A stretch of DNA of 64,000 bases, from assembly GCA_950097015.1 (NCBI GenBank), contig CATNEN010000025.1:4255001-4319000 (forward strand). Direction: 5' to 3'. This document shows positions 41,531 through 52,877 of this stretch, piece after piece. The notes under the pieces are model-generated. The model saw nothing but the letters and a program-made list of their open reading frames with translations, had not been told where the DNA came from and ran no database searches. Each line of letters begins with the position of its first letter. The first letter of the stretch is position 1. The position numbers and the translations under genes were made by a program. The stretch comes from Macrostomum hystrix. Its lineage: Eukaryota; Platyhelminthes; Macrostomidae.

Positions 41531-44097
41531 ATTGTGTGCTATATTAAGGCAGTGCGATAATGCAACAGTGCCAGCGCCTGCGCAGGATATTCATCGGTAC
41601 AATAGCCCATTAACTACATGCTAGTTGTATAACAATAACAAGCAACCTAACCTTGGAATTAACTTGTACAGTAGCTGCGGCTGTTGGCGATGTACACATA
41701 TGGATGTACATGTCGGCTATGTAAATGTACATGCAGGCAAGTTATAAAATGTGCATGCTTAGCTTTATATTTTTAACCAACCCAATCTGCAAACAGCTTA
41801 ATCCATCTAGCTGAACTCAATCTTACACTGACAATTTAAATGACTATTTTCTGGTGTACATGTGTAAGGAATAGAGAAAGTTAAATAGCATGTTTAGGAA
41901 TTGTTTGATTGCATTGAGATAGAGCCTTTAAACTGCAAGCAAATTTTAGGCTGCCCTAACATATATTGATTTGAGAAAATCAAATAACGTGTATTTTATG
42001 TAGGTAAATTACACGTGCTGTGCAAAACTTCAGAATTTGTTGCACTTGCTGCTGTCAGTAGCCGTTGAGCGAAGAAAATACTGCAAAAAGTTTTCGACGA
42101 CGGAGCTTAAGTATGCAAATTCAGGATTAATTAAGAATTCAGCCAACGATAATCGATACTTAATTCAGCACGCGTGTCTGCTCATTGATCCCATCAGTAG
42201 TCGATCTGCCTGGCTTCTCTAGCCGGGATTATAATCCCCCCGGAGAGAAAGAGGGCACCGATAATACATGATCCGGTATCATATACTAGGGCCCTATTAA
42301 AAGTACGTGCGCTTTAGTGAAGCTTTGCTAAGCCCTATATCTATTGGGAAGGGCTTCTTATGCCTGAGTTCCCAGAGTAGGTACAATTTTGCAAGCACCT
42401 CTCTGCATAAATTGATACTTAATCGCATCCTTTAGTACATAAGCTGTGCATTGTGAACTGCAACTGACTTTCGGCTGCGGGATCATGTGAATCAACGATG
42501 CAGTGGATATGATAATCAGGGAATCAGGAATTCAGTGAAAAAGGACAATTGGAAATCAAGAAACAAGTGACTTACAGGATGACACTTACTATAAAATAAA
42601 AAAACTTGTTTTAATATAAAAACTATAATATCTACTCTAAAAATGACTGAAACAAAAAAACCGCAATCACAATCAGTTTTGTTTTCAATAGAAAATAACC
42701 TAATAATCAATCTCTAGACGAATAATTGTTATCATAGGATATATTCTCCAGCACAGTATTATTTCGTAAGTAATTTATTGTTCTATTGTAGGCAGAATGA
42801 AAATAACGAAATATAACTAATATTATTTCGTACCAAAGTGACACCAGATGAAAACTCGAAAGAAAAGTATTTCAATAACAATTTCTTAAATTAATATTTT
42901 GGCAGCTAAAATATAACGACTAACACTAGAGCTACAACAGAAGTGGCTATTATGATAGGATGCCTGTCCAATGTCAGTTAGCTAAAAATTATAAGGCTTA
43001 TAGAAATTGATGATCTGTCAGTTATCTAGGTAAAGAAAAGTACAACACAGATAGGTGGAGATCAGCTCTTGCTAGGTTAAAGTTCGGAAGAAGCAATGAG
43101 TGATCCAATCCACAATGAATTGTCAATCAGATCAGTTAGAAATAGAGTATAGAATAGGGAATATAAAATTGCCTTAGCCTGGTCATTTAGGCGCTTCTAA
43201 CGAGCAGAAACTCGGAAACTAAAAATAGGTATTACAAAGTCAAGATAGAATTTATTTAACGCGAAAGATAGAACGAAAATTCCTACGAATTGTCTCACCT
43301 AAAGTAAATGTCAACAAATTGTTGATACATTTTTGAAAAGCAAGAAAAATATCTATTAAATAGCAAACGAAAGTAGCAACGAAGATAAAAAATTCGGATG
43401 TAAAAATAGAGGTGATTAAAAACAGCAACTTACGTATTTTTTTTAGAATCTTCTAAGTAGTTTCTTTAGGGCTCTTTCATTGCTTTTTGTTGACCACGCT
43501 TAGAAAAAATGTGACTACGTAACAGAAAGCAACAAAAATGTTGCTAGCACTAAGTAGATATTCGCTTGAATCGAAATTGGTCGGCCATTAAAACAATTCT
43601 AGAGCACAAACATTAAATAATAATCTAGATGACAGACACAGACCTGTTTTAGAAAATTCCTGAGGGAATTCTTAACTGCGATTAAATTATCTGTTTAGTT
43701 TACTTCAGAAGATAACACACCATATATGTGGTCTAAAAAACTTTTTTAATCTATTAGACGAACCGCACATTATGTTTCTTTATCTGCATTTGACTACTTA
43801 ATTAGTTCAGTTCACCTTAAGTTAATGAGCTAGTTATCAAATTATCTAGTTAGAATAAAATTAGATAAGATCAATAAGTCTGGCCCATGGCGGCGGGTGG
43901 TGGTGGCACAAAGGCCTCACAAAGGAAGGCGCGCTTATCTTCTAATCTTGATTAGTTATCTGAACTAACTTAGCAGGCGAGAGGCGATAATTGAAATCAG
44001 AATGACAACCTCTGTCAAATAAATAAACAAATAATAAGCGATTACTTTTTTGCACCTGTTTATCTGATGGGGGAAGTAGAATAATGATATGCATGCC
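41531..44097. other. Long AT-rich intergenic region
   Basis: No gene was recognised. It contains a perfect 14-bp palindrome GGGATTATAATCCC at 42225-42238. The stretch 42500-43850 is uniformly AT-rich with no frame above 65 codons carrying a motif. The last part probably includes the 3' UTR of the minus-strand PGD gene. Confidence 0.5.
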
Positions 44098-45451
44098 TCA
44101 GGCCTGATAGGTGGACGAGGCCACCTGACCGCCGCGACCAGTCCAGTTGGTGTGGACAAACTTGCCCGGCTGGTCCACCAGCTCGTACTGATGGGCGCCG
44201 AAGTAGTCCCGCTGGGCCTGCAACAGGCTGGCTGGCAATCTGCCGCATCTGAAGCCGTCGTAGAAGCTCAGGGCGGCCGAGAAGGCCGGGCAGGGCACTC
44301 CGGCAGTGACAGCGGCGGCTAGACAGCGACGCCAACCGTCGTTAGCCTGACGCATGACGCCAGAGAAGAACGGATCCAACAGCAGGCTGTCCAGCTGCGG
44401 ATTGCGCTCGAAGGCAGCCTTGATGCGGCCGAGGAACTGGCTGCGGATGATGCAGCCGCCGCGCCACATCAGGGCGATGCCGCCCAAGTTGAGCTTCCAG
44501 CCAGTCTCGGCCGATTGAGTTTGCATCAGCATGTAGCCCTGGGCGTAGCTGACTATTTTCGAGGCGTACAGGGCCTGGTGGACGTCTTCGATGAAGGCGG
44601 CGAGATTAGCCGGCCTGGCGGGCGGCTGCGACGGTCCGGGCAGGGCAGCGGAGGCGCGCACCCGCTCGGCCTTGTAGCGGCTCAGATGACGGGCGAAGAC
44701 GGCTTCGGCAATGAGCGTCAACGGGGTGCCGGCGTGCAGGCTGGTCACCACTGTCCACTTGCCTGTGGGCGTCAGTGGTATTTCTAGTAGTAGTACCCGA
44801 GTATAAAATACTCCTAACATCCTAACCCTTAGTGGCAGAGCTGTCTAACGCGTTTGCCTATCGCACCAAGCTCCGTGAGCTCGAATCCGCTGCGAAGCCA
44901 CATTCATTGGGGACGCAGCCGCGGAGAGGGCTTGGGGGCTAGTCACAATAAAAGTGTAACACGGCCTGACGATGAGAAAGTCAGGGTAGATATACGAGTA
45001 CATACATTTGTGTGTGCCTGAGTACGATATGTGTGCGTGTGCGCTCAGGAGTCAGTGGAATTGACAGATTGGATTAGAAGACGAAGGTATTACCATAATT
45101 GTTTGTAGTAACGGAATTAGTCATTAGTAATACTTGTAGCAGTTGCAGTTCCAATAACACCTACTTAGACGAAGCAGCAGAAACTCTAACAGACCAATTC
45201 AAGAAGGAATTGTTATAAAGACCCACAATACCACTAGTGGCTACTAACCAGTGCCCTTCTGTCCGGCCACGTCCAGAATCTTGTCCACAGTGTGCTGCCC
45301 GTCTTCGTCGCGGTGGCGCAGAATATCAGCAGTTATTTCGATTAGAAACGAGTTCAGATCGCCGTCGTTCCAGCGGCTGAAAACGTCGGCCATTTCGTCG
45401 TTGCTAAGGCCGCAGACCTCCTTTAAAAGGTGGTAGGCCTCGCAGATTAGC

Positions 45452-45484
<33 letters not shown>

Positions 45485-48400
45485 TAGAGAATATGAATTG
45501 CGCTGAGCATGTAGCTAATGTGCAAGAATATGACTAAACATAGATTTTTAAGACTTAGCTTTTAATCAGAAACAATTAAATACTGAGCGATTCTGAGCGA
45601 TTCGATTACGCGGATCAGATGAAGAGTCGGATGAAAATTCCTGAAGAATTGCAGAATGTGAATCCTTGAACTATTGGAGGATGAGAATCCCTGAACAATA
45701 GGAGGATGAGAATCGCTGAACAATAGGAGGATGAGAATCCCTGAAGAACTGGAGGATGAGAATCCCTGAACAATAGGAGGATGAGAATCCCTGAACAATA
45801 GGAGGATGAGAATCCCTGAACAATAGGAGGATGAGAATCCCTGAACAATAGGAGGATGAGAATCGCTGAACAATAGGAGGATGAGAATCCCTGAAGAACT
45901 GGAGGATGAGAATCCCTGAACAATAGGAGGATGAGAATCCCTGAACAATAGGAGGATGAGAATCGCTGAACAATAGGAGGATGAGAGTCCCTGAAGAACT
46001 GGAGGATGAGAATCCCTGAACAATAGGAGGATGAGAATCCCTGAACAATAGGAGGATGAGAATCCCTGAACAATAGGAGGATGAGAATCCCTGAACAATA
46101 GGAGGATGAGAATCCCTGAACAATAGGAGGATAAGAATCCCTGATGAACTGGAGGATGAGAATCCCTGAACAATAGGAGGATGAGAATGCCTGAACAATA
46201 GGAGGATGAGAATCCCTGAACAATAGGAGGATGAGAATCCCTGAAGAACTGGAGGATGAGAATCCCTGAACAATAGGAGGATGAGAATCCCTGAACAATA
46301 GGAGGATAAGAATCCCTGATGAACTGGAGGATGAGAATCCCTGAACAATAGGAGGATGAGAATCCCTGAACAATAGGAGGATGAGAATCGCTGAACAATA
46401 GGAGGATGAGAGTCCCTGAAGAACTGGAGGATGAGAATCCCTGAACAATAGGAGGATGAGAATCCCTGAACAATAGGAGGATGAGAATCCCTGAACAATA
46501 GGAGGATGAGAATCGCTGAACAATAGGAGGATGAGAATCCCTGAACAATAGGAGGATGAGAATCCCTGAACAATAGGAGGATGAGAATCCCTGAACAATA
46601 GGAGGATGAGAATCCCTGAAGAACTGGAGGATGAGAATCCCTGAACAATAGGAGGATGAGAATCCCTGAACAATAGGAGGATGAGAATCCCTGAACAATA
46701 GGAGGATGAGAATCCCTGAACAATAGGAGGATGAGAATCCCTGAACAATAGGAGGATGAGAATCCCTGAACAATAGGAGGATGAGAATCCCTGAAGAACT
46801 GGAGGATGAGAATCCCTGAACAATAGGAGGATGAGAATCCCTGAACAATAGGAGGATGAGAATCCCTGAACAATAGGAGGATGAGAATCCCTGAAGAACT
46901 GGAAGATGAGAATCCATGAAGAACTGGAGAATGAGAATGCCTGAACAATTGGAGGATGAGAATGCCTGAACAATAGGAGGATGAGAATCCCTGAAGAACT
47001 GGAGGATGAGAATCCCTGAACAATAGGAGGATGAGAATCCCTGAACAATAGGAGGATGAGAATCCCTGAACAATAGGAGGATGAGAATCCCTGAAGAACT
47101 GGAGGATGAGAATCCCTGAACAATAGGAGGATGAGAATCCCTGAACAATAGGAGGATGAGAATCCCTGAACAATAGGAGGATGAGAATCCCTGAAGAACT
47201 GGAAGATGAGAATCCATGAAGAACTGGAGAATGAGAATGCCTGAACAATTGGAGGATGAGAATGCCTGAACTATTGGAGGATGAGAATCCCTGAACAATA
47301 GGAGGATGAGAATCCCTGAACAATAGGAGGATGAGAATCCCTGAACAATAGGAGGATGAGAATCCCTGAACAATAGGAGGATGAGAATCCCTGAACAATA
47401 GGAGGATGAGAATCCCTGAACAATAGGAGGATGAGAATCCCTGAAGAACTGGAGGATGAGAATCCCTGAACAATAGGAGGATGAGAATCCCTGAACAATA
47501 GGAGGATGAGAATCCCTGAACAATAGGAGGATGAGAATCCCTGAAGAACTGGAAGATGAGAATCCATGAAGAACTGGAGAATGAGAATGCCTGAACAATT
47601 GGAGGATGAGAATGCCTGAACAATAGGAGGATGAGAATCCCTGAAGAACTGGAAGATGAGAATCCATGAAGAACTGGAGAATGAGAATGCCTGAACAATT
47701 GGAGGATGAGAATGCCTGAACTATTGGAGGATGAGAATCCCTGAACAATAGGAGGATGAGAATCCCTGAACAATAGGAGGATGAGAATCCCTGAACAATA
47801 GGAGGATGAGAATCCCTGAACAATAGGAGGATGAGAATCCCTGAACAATAGGAGGATGAGAATCCCTGAACAATAGGAGGATGAGAATCCCTGAAGAACT
47901 GGAAGATGAGAATCCATGAAGAACTGGAGAATGAGAATGCCTGAATAATTGGAGAATGAGAATGCCTGAACAATAGGAGGATGAGAATCCCTGAAGAACT
48001 GGAAGATGAGAATCCATGAAGAACTGGAGAATGAGAATGCCTGAACAATTGGAGGATGAGAATGCCTGAACTATTGGAGGATGAGAATCACAGAAGAACC
48101 AGATCTATCAAACAATGAAATATGAATAATTAGATTGATTACAAGGAATCAACAAGAACTCGTGTGCAGACGTTACCATCTTGACAAAGTGGCCGGCGCC
48201 ACCCTCGCCCACCCAGTCGCAGCAAGGCTGGTCGTCCGCTTTGGCGCAAATCGATTGAAAGATAGGCCTGATTCGCGGCCAAGCGTCCGGATGACCGCCG
48301 GGCATCAAAGAAGGGCCGTGCCTGGCGCCCTCCTCGCCGCCGGAGACACCGGAGCCGACAAACAAAAGACCGGCGGCATTGCAGCGCTCGAAACGGCGCT

Positions 48401-50084
48401 GAAGAAATTAAAAAAATTGTTATATATTCTTCGAATATCTCTTCAATCCGTTGGACTCACTCAAAGTTATAGGTCTATGGCAAGACATTTTTAGCGTGTA
48501 ACTCACTGTTGAGTCATCAAACTCGGAGTTGCCACCGTCAATTATAATGTCGCCTTTCTCAAGAAGGGGAACCTGTTTAAAGTGCAATAATAAGTTCTGT
48601 TGTGAGGACAAAATTTGATCATTCAAAAGAAGTTTACCTCTCTTATAGCTAAATTGAGAGTGACTATCAAAATCAAACTCTGAATATGATGTGATAAATC
48701 TGAGGATCTGTGAGGGTGGCTGCTGAATCTGAGGATCTGTGAGGGTGGCTGCTGAATCTGAGGATCTGTGAGGGTGGCTGCTAAATCTGAGGATCTCTGA
48801 GAGTGGCTGCTGAATCTGATGACCTGGTAAGGTAGAAAACAAGCAATGAATTGGTCTCGAGTTTGGATAGACCCGCATATCAGGGGGACTGAAGTGTGCC
48901 ATCTCGCGCTCAAAATAGCTATTAGCTAATATGTAAATGATGTAAATTTTTAGTTACCAGATTGTCAATGAAGTCGTCCACAGGTTTTCCAGCCTGCACC
49001 AACATCATGACAACGCGCGGCCGCTTAAGAAGCTTCACCAGCTCCTCCAATGAGTGGGCGCCAACCACTTGGGTTCCTTTGGCTTCATTGTCAAGGAATC
49101 GATCCACCTTAGATACTGTGCGATTGAAGATGCCCACCTTTAAATGGTGCAATAAATTTTTTACACAGTCAACTAATTAGATTATCAAAATGATATTTGT
49201 ATTAACTATCAGACAGTTATTTACCTTGAAGCCATGATCATTCATGTTTAGAATCAAATTCTGTCCCATAACAGCAAGTCCAATCAAGCCTATGTCACAG
49301 CTAAAAGTGAAAGAAGTGAATGAAAGGGAAGCTTAAATTGCTTATATTTAAGTAAATAGTTGGTAAAAAGCTAATTGGCTAATTATTTCTAGGTAACACA
49401 ATCTCATGGGTGCCTTGTCTTTAGGTAACTGTCACAATTTCTAATATAGCTTCTATGGTGGGGAGAGCTCTTTGGTATATGTTATACACAATGTATATTA
49501 TAAATTAAACACAAAAACCTAATTCTTAAAGAACCTTGACTACTAATTTTATTATCAACCCACACTAGCAATCAGCAAAGACAGTTATCATTTCTGCAAT
49601 TATTATAATTTTATTCAAATATGTAAGTTTTTGTACTTGTAGTAAAACAATTGTCAACTCTAGTGTTAGTCATAGTAAACCACACAAGAACAACATTTTA
49701 TGGCTCTAATGCTGACCATAAGTTCATAACAACTGTATAATATTGACAAAGACAGAATAAATAATATTAAACTTTTTAGATATTTTCATTTATTGTGCTC
49801 TCTCTTTGCTTATCTGCATTTTTGCCCACTTAAAAAGTGTCTACACTTGCAAATCACTAACAAAAAAACTTTTCTTGCATATTTTTAAGATGTGTTTGGC
49901 ATCAGAGTCCAATCTAAACTCATTTTTTGATAGCCCATATGAGAGTTCTAGCCCATACCAACATAGATGCAGTTTTAAGTGGATTAATCTGATAAGCTCA
50001 CACTCGAGGCTCGAGGCTCTGAGCAGATCCATAATTTTTTTATTATAATGAAACAAGAAAATTATAGCAATTTTACCTTTCCAT
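44098..50084 (-). CDS. PGD: 6-phosphogluconate dehydrogenase, decarboxylating (seven exons)
   Basis: Predicted exons, 5' to 3': 50084-50077 (ATGGAAAG), 49300-49225, 49137-48958, 48572-48507, 48398-48177, 45483-45249, 44762-44098. All have GT-AG junctions and compatible phases, totalling 1,452 nt, or 483 residues, the length I recall for the human enzyme. The enzyme makes ribulose-5-phosphate, CO2 and NADPH in the pentose phosphate pathway. Visible motifs: N-terminal Rossmann [13 protein letters not shown] with the GxAxxG fingerprint; [12 protein letters not shown] (NADP Arg/Thr); [33 protein letters not shown]; the active-site stretch [23 protein letters not shown] with catalytic Lys; [30 protein letters not shown]; and [14 protein letters not shown]…HTNWTGRGG at the end. 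Intron 5 is swollen by a 2.4-kb minisatellite and intron 6 contains an antisense SINE. Confidence 0.95.
44830..45070 (+). mobile_element. tRNA-derived SINE in PGD intron 6
   Basis: The head AGTGGCAGAGCTGTCTAACG (box A-like) and GAGCTCGAATCC (box B-like) match a Pol III tRNA promoter. The tail matches the body of the SINEs at 58184-58500 and 57655-57950 (GGGGACGCAGCCGCGGAGAGGGCTTGGGGGCT…CCTGACGATGAGAAAGTCAGGG…CTCAGGAGTCAG). It is antisense to the PGD gene. Confidence 0.75.
45662..48088. repeat. 25-bp minisatellite in PGD intron 5
   Basis: The unit is CTGAACAATAGGAGGATGAGAATCC, about 97 copies over 2.4 kb. Variants are GAAGAACTGG, GATGAACTGG, ATCGCTG and a block with GGAAGATGAGAATCCATGAAG that repeats near 46900, 47200, 47560, 47650, 47900 and 48010. 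On the minus (transcribed) strand the unit lacks stops in several frames, producing spurious ORFs up to 828 codons of [20 protein letters not shown] type. Confidence 0.97.
48697..48815. repeat. 29-bp minisatellite in PGD intron 3
   Basis: About four copies of TCTGAGGATCTGTGAGGG plus TGGCTGCTGAA within the intron between the exons ending at 48958 and starting at 48572. Confidence 0.9.
49301..50076. other. PGD intron 1
   Basis: AT-rich intron between an 8-nt coding exon (ATGGAAAG, donor GTAAAA) and exon 2 (acceptor CACTTTTAG). No repeat or nested element was seen. Confidence 0.6.
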
Positions 50085-50769
50085 TTTATAGCAAAACAGG
50101 TGCGAATGTACAAAAAAGTATCGGTCGAAAAAATTATTTAGAAGACTTAAGTTAGAACGTCTTAAGTTAAACTTTCTTGCTAACTGCATGTACAATAAAA
50201 TCTGTTTTAAAGGCGCTCTAGAAATAAATGTTACGACCTCAACGTTTAAAATTGAGTTTTTTTTAAGAAAACACGGAAGTCTTGTAACACGTAACTAATT
50301 GTGGCATCTTGGCTTTATTTTGTATTTTTGTCCAGTTAAAGTAAAATTGTTGTTGCAAAATTATACGAAAAAACGACTAGTATTTTCCATTGTTTAGATG
50401 CTTACTGTGCGTAGACTTTTTTAAATAACTAACGAAAGGTCTTTAATCTTAAAAATCACCAACGACGAAGACGTCGAATCAAGTAGGTTCAATTGCGAAA
50501 GAAAAATTCTTGACCGCTTACTAAAAAACTGGAATGCATCTAACCTGTCCTTTGTGGATTCGTCGAATCCCTAAGATCTATCGTAACAATGATCCTTTCT
50601 TTCAGCGGAATATTTACCTCCAGTTTTCGTTTGTAAGTTGCGCGATTTTCGATTTTTGTTGCAATCAGATTTTTTAAAGAGATTGACTTTTATGCACAGT
50701 GCATAAGTATATATTTATAACAATTGACTTTTTCAGTTAAATGTTTTGCTTTTTGTGTGTATATCGAAT

Positions 50770-51280
50770 TGTGTTTGATCTAGCTAAGTCCAATTTTGCA
50801 CCCTGACTGGGTGTGTTGTGACTAATAGTGATAGTTGTAGATTGCTACTATTACTTTTTATGCCTGTGATTTAATATTTTTAATTTAAATTTTTTAATTA
50901 TCAATATAAAATTAAGGTTAGTGATAATACAAATGACTAGAGTTAAATTATTTTTATACCATTTCAATTTTCTCATTGGAAGTGCTTATTGCTGCAGGGC
51001 AATCCTCTAGCTTTGCATTTTAATATTTATTTTTGAAAGGTAACAAATTCCATAGCAAATAACTAATACATGTGAATATTTAAATTTGCACACTTTTTTA
51101 ATGATTTGGCAGTGTGGTTTATGGTTTACAAAACTAGAGCTATTTTATACCATTAGAGTTCAAAGAACCAAAGAATGTTGCCAAAAGTAACAAGGCACTG
51201 CCTGCTGCTGCAACACTATCACTATTAGTCACAACACACCCAGTCAGGGTGCAAAATTGGACTTAGCTAGATCAAACACA
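50770..51280. mobile_element. Inverted-repeat (foldback/MITE-like) element between PGD and bL20m
   Basis: The arm 50770-50840 (TGTGTTTGATCTAGCTAAG… TGACTAATAGTGATAGTTGTAG) is repeated inverted at 51209-51280 with only a few differences across about 70 bp. The 370-bp interior is AT-rich and non-coding. No clear target duplication was found (flanks AAT and GTT). The near-identity of the arms implies a recent origin or strong gene conversion. Confidence 0.7.
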
Positions 51281-51734
51281 GTTAGTTGGTTAGGTTTTTT
51301 ATGTATTTGAACTACAAATGGCAAATAAAGTTATAATACTTAAAAAAATCGTTTCAATAGCAGTAATAAGATTATTAGGTTACTGTTACCAACAGCCTGT
51401 TTTGTTTTAGTCATGTTGATTTTCTTGCTTAGATTGATATGCACTGTCAAAACTTGTTAAACAATGTTAATCAATCTATCGAAATGGTTTGACAGTATGC
51501 AAGACTGTTTGGTTTCTCATGTTCACCAAGTCTAATAATTTAGAATACTTTAAACTTGTGTTTCTACTGACAATAGCATTGTGAGGAACACAGCATTGCA
51601 GCAAACAATTACCTTTCTTCAAAATAATAATAATAGCCAACTATGGACTAGTCCTATACAGTGTATACAGTGTATTGCTTGATTCAATTATATGCTATCA
51701 TCCCACATTTTATAACAAAAATAACTTTTTGTAG

Positions 51735-52199
51735 TTGTTCCGTGGCCGCTCCAGTCGCTGCTTTCGTCTGGCCGAGAAGCGCTTTTTAAAAGCCTTCCAG
51801 CACATGAATGCCATGCGAGCTGTGCGCAAGGATAAGTTTGCTGAGCTGTGCGACAGCCGCATTGACGCCGCCTGCACTGAGCACGGCATTCCTGGCGAAA
51901 TGCTTCGCAACGGACTGGCCCGCATGAACATCCAGCTGAATCGAAAGTCCCTTCAACAGCTGTCTATTTACGAGCCGTTCAGCTTTAAGGTGAGCCATTG
52001 TGCTCAGGAGTTAGTAGAATAAACTCTTACTAGCCTAATTACCGAAACTATCACCTTTCAGGGCCTAGTGGACCTGGTTAAGCAGTACCATTCTGAGCTG
52101 GGCATTGTGCCGCCGAATGCAGAACCGCCAGCTCAAATTGTGACTCGCGGCCTTCTACAATCGCCTGTTGTGCCTGGCAATCGTAAATACTACGAATAA
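51735..52199 (+). CDS. MRPL20: Mitochondrial ribosomal protein bL20m (5' exon not found)
   Basis: Two exons, 51735-51989 (acceptor TTTTTGTAG, donor AAG|GTGAGC) and 52062-52199 (acceptor CTTTCAG), both phase 0, give 130 residues. The sequence FRGRSSRCFRLAEKRFLKAF…RIDAACTEHGIPGEMLRNGLARMNIQLNRKSLQQLSIYEPFSFK has the bL20 family's FRGRKxRxxRxA start, the IxAA..EHG block, and the (V/I)xLNRK.L..LAIYEP.(T/S)F signature. It lacks the N-terminal ~20 residues that precede FRGR in animal homologues, so a first exon must lie upstream; I found no phase-compatible candidate in 50085-51734. It acts in large-subunit assembly in mitochondria. It is divergently arranged with PGD. Confidence 0.9.
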
Positions 52200-52476
52200 T
52201 GCAATTAGTAAATTACGTTAATTGTTTCAATTAAAGTGCTTTTTTACTGTAGCGTGTTAATTATTCTTTTAAGATCCTTAGTCAACTTGACGCTGGATAA
52301 AAAATCGTTACCTGTAACTCTTGTTTGTGAAATTCTATCTAAAGAAATGACGTTTTTATATTTTGTTAGTTAATCATACTTCTAGCTGAATTGCCTTTCA
52401 TGGCTGTGTCTAACAGACGTTTTGACTTTGTGTTCTTTCCACTTTTTGTTTTCTAAAAAACTGTAAAAAACTGTAT

Positions 52477-52795
52477 CAGCCCCTAGACAACCAGACAGCC
52501 TAGTGCTGTATAGTTTGTTATCAGTTATCAGCCCCTAGACAACCAGACAGCCTAGTGCTGTATAGTTTTTTATCAGTTATCAGCCCCTAGACAACCAGAC
52601 AGCCTAGTGCTGTATAGTTTGTTATCAGTTATCAGCCCCTAGACAACCAGACAGCCTAGTGCTGTATAGTTTGTTATCAGTTATCAGCCCCTAGACAACC
52701 AGACAGCCTAGTGCTGTATAGTTTGTTATCAGTCATCAGCCCCTAGACAACCAGACAGCCTAGTGCTGTATAGTTTGTTTTCAGCTCCTAGACGA
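52477..52795. repeat. 52-bp tandem repeat, six copies
   Basis: Starts at 52477, 52529, 52581, 52633, 52685 and 52737, spaced exactly 52 bp. The unit begins CAGCCCCTAGACAACCAGAC and ends GTTTGTTATCAGTTAT. It lies between bL20m and the first recognised DAXX exon, possibly in DAXX's first intron. Confidence 0.95.
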
Positions 52796-52877
52796 CATGT
52801 ACACACAGGCACTCGAAGGCTGCTAAAATAAGCTTGTAAGATATATTTCACAGTTAGTTTTAAACAATATCTTGCAG

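Noticed and set aside
44833-44905. Functional tRNA gene
   Set aside because: A and B boxes are present, but the cloverleaf arms are not intact and the sequence continues into the shared SINE body.
45562-48048. Very long minus-strand ORFs (up to 828 codons) rich in [20 protein letters not shown]
   Set aside because: They lie wholly within the 25-bp intronic minisatellite; several frames stay open at once because the unit lacks stops on that strand. No gene signals.
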